This document shows, piece after piece, positions 60,765-64,000 of a DNA stretch of 64,000 nucleotides. The number at the start of each line of letters is the position of its first letter. Positions within the stretch are counted from its first letter, which is position 1. The stretch is from Deroplatys truncata. Lineage: Eukaryota > Arthropoda > Insecta > Mantodea > Mantidae. A program made the position numbers and the translations under genes. The notes under the pieces are model-generated. The model was given only the letters and a program-made list of their open reading frames with translations, did no database searches and was not told the DNA's origin. The DNA is taken from assembly GCA_030765065.1 (NCBI GenBank), contig CM060979.1:111464350-111528349 (forward strand). The letters are read 5' to 3'.

Positions 60765-60947
60765 ACCGGCTCCAACAAGAGATACCTGCAGTGCCCAGCC
60801 CTAGTCACAATATCGCATCTCAAGAAGTTTCTGAGGCACAAGTACGATCTCACTCCGGACCACATTGTAGAGCTTATACACAGGCGAGAATCGTTACCAG
60901 ACGACTACACTCTCATGGATGTTGCCTACATCTACACGTGGAAAAGA
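60765..60947 (+). CDS. Psc: Psc exon: RAWUL core
   Basis: The acceptor is tcaccctgttacag and the donor gtaagt. The exon is 183 bp, exactly 61 codons in phase 0. It contains KRYLQCPALVTISHLKKFLR, then HKYDL, HIVELIHRRESLPDDYTLMD and VAYIYTWKR. These match the RAWUL ubiquitin-like fold of PCGF proteins ([20 protein letters not shown] and DYYTLMDIAYIYTW in BMI1). In the family this domain binds partners such as Polyhomeotic or BCOR-type proteins. All the expected hydrophobic positions are kept and no break is present. Confidence 0.95.
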
Positions 60948-61345
60948 GTAAGTGTTAGCACCAGAAGTCGGGCATCCTTTAATATGCTATGAATACAGAG
61001 TTTTATTTGATAACCTACAGATAAAAAAATTACTGCTTTTCCTCAAATGTGACATGTAAAATAAGAAATAAACCTAGTTCTAGAGTTTTAATAAGCTAGG
61101 TACGAAAGAAGAGCTTAAAGCTTTCCAAAAACTGTAATATTATGCAGAAACGAGCTGACTTAAAACTCTTCTACAGTATTAATTCGTTATAATGTCCTTC
61201 GTTGTTGAATATTTTGACCCATAGACCTGCAAGGTTTTACACTTCGTCAATAACTTTAAAGTAATTTCAAACATATTGCGGTATGTCTTACTCCATTTGC
61301 TCAATCCATATTTTATGTTAATCGCTCTTTTATCTTCCTTCACAG
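60948..61345 (+). other. Short intron (398 bp) within RAWUL
   Basis: gtaagt ... cttccttcacag. The shortest intron of the gene; no repeats. Confidence 0.85.
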
Positions 61346-64000
61346 AGCAATCCAATGAGATTCTTCTACCGCATCTACGAAAGGGGCAGCAGGAATGCAA
61401 TAGCAAACCTCCGTAGCATAACTGGTCCGACTGAGAACACGAATGGTTCCTCAGTCACAAGCTGTGCTGAGGAAGAGCGTCATGAGAAGAAAGAGCAACC
61501 AAAGTGTGTCCCAGAATCAAACTGTGCTTCTGTTGAAGAAGAAACCCTGTCAAAGAGTAAAAAAGAAGATGTTACTCCAATGGCCGAAGAAAGTACGATG
61601 ACCCCATCAGCGGAAGAAATAAATCCCCCCGAAACATCACATTGCAATGAGGAAAGTGGTACTAAAGAAGATTCTTGTATCACTGCAAACAAAAGTGACG
61701 TTCTCTCTCGTACTTCCGGATCCGTTACAGAGGCACTTGCACCTCCTAAAAGTAAACTTGGCGGTAAAAATACTTTATCAGCTAAAATACCTAGGTTAAA
61801 ACCAGGGCATCGAAACGGATCTTTAGGTAAAAAACCAACAGCAAAATTGTCACTGACCACGCAACCAAATGCCAAACGTCACAAGAGCATGGATGAAGTG
61901 CAAGTAAGTTCCATAAATGTTAAATATGCTGCTGAGGTCATTGTTGGGGATCAGTCATCGAATTCCCATTGTCCAGAAGAGAAAGCAGTCTCTGAGAACG
62001 AGAACGAAGCAATTACTTCTGGAAACAGCTTGGTAGAACCCGCTGGTGACAATTCAGTAGACAGTACTGTGAAAACCCCCTCCACTAGCACAGAAACTCC
62101 ACATAGTTCTACAGAAAGTTCTTCTAGTACCACGACAAAAGATGGAATAGTGTCAGAAATTCCATCTGCAGTATCTTGTGCATTCTCTGAAAGTGAAAGT
62201 CTCAGAGATCCAACAGACAGCCAAACTGCCTCTGAGAAAAATCTGGAAGTGTCTGCGAAAAACATTGCCATAGTTTCCTCCTCGAGTCCAAAACAGGTTA
62301 TTGAATCTCCAGATTCCACTAAAGAATCATGCTCAAGCTCTGACAATGGTGATTCTGGCATTCTGGTATCGCCTAGCAGTAATTTAAGTGAAACTTCGTC
62401 ATCTGCTGAGAATAGTCCAAATAATTCTGAAACAGCTTCTCCTGTTAGCACAACTAAAGAGTGTACCACACCACCTCAAAATAGCACTCTTCAGGCTTCT
62501 TTGCCTACCCAAGACAACATTGAACAAACCACATTGCCTCCGCAGAACAAAGGTGCAGAAAGTCCACCATGTTTTCAAAGCAGTGCTATAGAAGAGACAA
62601 CATCCATTCTGGAAGACCGTTCTGCCAAACGGCTGCTTGAGCAAAACAGTAATACGGAAGATACGCGAACAGCTGAAAGCAATAGCATCACGGTTCCTTC
62701 AGAGAAAATCATAGGAGATACTTCTTCCTCTACTTCTCAAGCAGAGCTCTCAGAAGTACCTCAGGCCAGTGCATCAAAAGATTTATCATGTCAAAAGCCA
62801 CAGTCTTCCGCAACACAGTCATCGGAAAATTCATCAGTATCGAACTCCAGTGTTCTAACCGCAGATGAGACAAGGAAACTTTCCATAGAACACAGCATAG
62901 ACAGCAAAACCATGCAAGTGTTAAAATCCGAGTGTGAAATAAAAAATATGTATTCTACAGCTTCAACGCCAAACCAAGTGTGTGCTCTTAAACTTCCCAT
63001 TAGGGCAAACGCAGGATCAGTGGAAAATGCCAAAATTGTCCAAAATAAGAACATTTTGTGGAAGAAACTGAGTACCCCTAAAACATCAAAAAGCAGTGTG
63101 AAACAAACAAGGACCCATGGTAAAACTAGCGCTGAGCTCATTAATAAACTAGATATAACTAAGAAAGAACCTCCAAAAAGCTCACAGCCCACAACAGGAA
63201 TAGACAAGCAGAATCTTAAAAATATACACTCAGTGAGCAACAATACGAAAACGCCAGCAGCAGCAGCAGCTGCAACTACTAATACTGCTACTATTACTAC
63301 TACTTCTACCACTACCACTACTACTACCGCTACTACTATCACTACTACTACTATCGCTGCCACTACCGCTATGAAAGAAGGCGATAAAGCGCAAACTACG
63401 AGGAACATTTTGAAAAACAATCAACAAATTCTTAAAAAGAACGATGAAATACTTAGAACTGTAAATTCAGTGATCCCATATTTTAAAGCCCAACAGAAGC
63501 TGGGAGTGGCATACCAAAACATTGCAAACCTAAAAAGAAAGCAGCAAACTGCAGAAACTTGGCAGAAGAAGAACTGCAATATCCAATCTCAGGTTAGCGA
63601 GGACAAGCCAAGTGCGAAAAAGCGCCGAGTAATGATATCCAAAGACAATGCAACCGTAACGAGCAGTAGAAGTGCTAATACCCCGATGCCAAATAAGCCG
63701 TTAATGCCTGTCGTTAGTTCAGGTTTGACGCTTGAAGCTTCTAATTCGAGCGTGGAAAAGAAACCACCTCAAGCTGGAAGTCACGATCCACAGAGTACAA
63801 AAACCCACAGTGCTGTTACACCTTCACAGGCCTCGCAGTTAGGTAAACGAGGTAGTTCGGCGTTGGAAGTGACCTCCAACACGGCGCTTCCAAAACCTGG
63901 CATCGAAACCTTCAAACGCATTAAAACAGAATCATCACAACATGGCGATAATGCAGACACAGGTAAAAATATGTTCTGCATGAATAGTAACGGTTTACAA
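61346..64000 (+). CDS. Psc: Psc last visible exon: RAWUL end and long disordered tail (runs off the edge)
   Basis: After the acceptor cttccttcacag the frame stays open for all 2,655 bases (885 codons) to the edge. It starts SNPMRFFYRIYER, the last RAWUL strand, and then turns into low-complexity sequence rich in Ser, Thr, Glu and Lys. Visible parts are an early acidic/Ser-rich region, a basic segment IPRLKPGHRNGSLGKK (about 61790-61835), an Ala/Thr tract at 63249-63369, a helix-prone Lys/Gln segment with NNQQILKKNDEILRTVN (63417-63470), and a nuclear-localisation-like AKKRR (about 63615-63630). In Drosophila Psc the corresponding long tail compacts chromatin and blocks remodelling; a like role is inferred. 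GTAAGT at 61903-61908 resembles a donor, but the frame continues. No stop or poly(A) signal is reached. Confidence 0.92.
63249..63369 (+). repeat. Coding trinucleotide repeat (GCA then ACT/ACC) in Psc
   Basis: Five GCA/GCT Ala codons, then a run of mostly ACT/ACC codons broken by Ala, Ile, Ser and Asn. It encodes an Ala then Thr-rich tract inside the disordered tail. Confidence 0.9.

Larger units (their letters stand above)
13370..64000 (+). other. Psc: Gene span (partial): Psc/Su(z)2-type Polycomb RING finger gene
   Basis: Six exons on one strand join in a single frame through GT/AG sites and give, in order, the second half of a RING finger, a basic linker, a RAWUL domain and a long disordered tail. 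PCGF proteins pair with Sce/Ring in Polycomb repressive complex 1, which ubiquitinates histone H2A and compacts chromatin in the nucleus. The long tail points to the insect Psc/Su(z)2 branch rather than the short vertebrate-type BMI1/MEL18 form. Introns visible are 2,341, 6,367, 34,840, 3,500 and 398 bp. Both ends are missing: the exon with the first four RING ligands and the start codon was not found left of 13370, and no stop occurs before 64000. Psc versus Su(z)2 cannot be separated without a tree. Confidence 0.93.

Noticed and set aside
61895-61915. Splice donor CAAGTAAGTT inside the last exon
   Set aside because: The frame continues without a stop for 2 kb in the same composition; retained as coding, though alternative use cannot be excluded.
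61480-62469. Long reverse-strand open frames (131 and 172 codons)
   Set aside because: They lie antisense to the open Psc tail exon, whose RAWUL join and continuous frame are far better supported.
62791-63420. Reverse-strand 209-codon frame rich in Val/Ala
   Set aside because: It is the complement of the Ser/Thr-rich Psc tail and its ACT/ACC repeat; no domain of its own.
1-64000. CRISPR arrays, prokaryotic operons, viral genes
   Set aside because: No regularly spaced repeats with unique spacers, no clustered bacterial-type genes and no recognisable viral proteins were seen.

Overview
The window looks like nuclear DNA of an insect with a large, repeat-rich genome. It is AT-rich, has introns of up to about 35 kb, and carries SINEs, mariner-class elements and simple repeats. 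No bacterial-style operons, RNA genes or CRISPR arrays are seen. A hemimetabolous or polyneopteran insect is plausible, but that is inference from intron size and repeat content; the species cannot be fixed from the sequence.

One protein-coding gene is well supported. It is the insect Polycomb-group gene of the Psc / Su(z)2 (PCGF) family, on the + strand, running from at least 13370 to beyond the right edge at 64000. Six exons join in frame with GT/AG sites: 13370-13466 (second half of the RING finger), 15808-15911, 22279-22378, a 46-bp micro-exon 57219-57264, 60765-60947 (core of the RAWUL ubiquitin-like domain), and 61346 to the edge. The last exon ends the RAWUL domain and then stays open for 885 codons of low-complexity, Ser/Thr/Lys-rich tail. 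The exon with the first half of the RING finger and the start codon was not found, so they probably lie left of the window. Nearly all other DNA is intronic, including one 34.8-kb intron.

Mobile DNA dominates the introns. The most striking family is an 0.8-0.95 kb dispersed repeat (here 'R1') with about 17 copies or fragments in 64 kb. Full copies start with a palindromic ACTTTCTCTACC end, carry a GT/CA microsatellite core followed by a conserved block (GAACAGCATAACTC, then CACCAAACTTGGTAT), and end with the inverted copy GGTAGAGAAAGT, a small ATGTG/CACAT stem-loop and a T-rich end. This layout recalls Drosophila DINE-1 and other Helentron-associated elements, so R1 is proposed as a non-autonomous Helentron. 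Four tRNA-derived SINE families (S1-S4) are also present, one copy having a perfect 13-bp target duplication. There are four deletion derivatives of Tc1/mariner-superfamily transposons. Further elements are a 1.07-kb inverted-repeat element nested in an R1 copy, a 775-bp inverted-repeat element, and two loci with retrotransposon-leader-like 62-75 bp repeats.

Nested insertions give relative ages: R1 copies are older than a mariner and a TIR element inserted inside them. Stretches not listed as genes or repeats are AT-rich intron in which I see no further supported feature.
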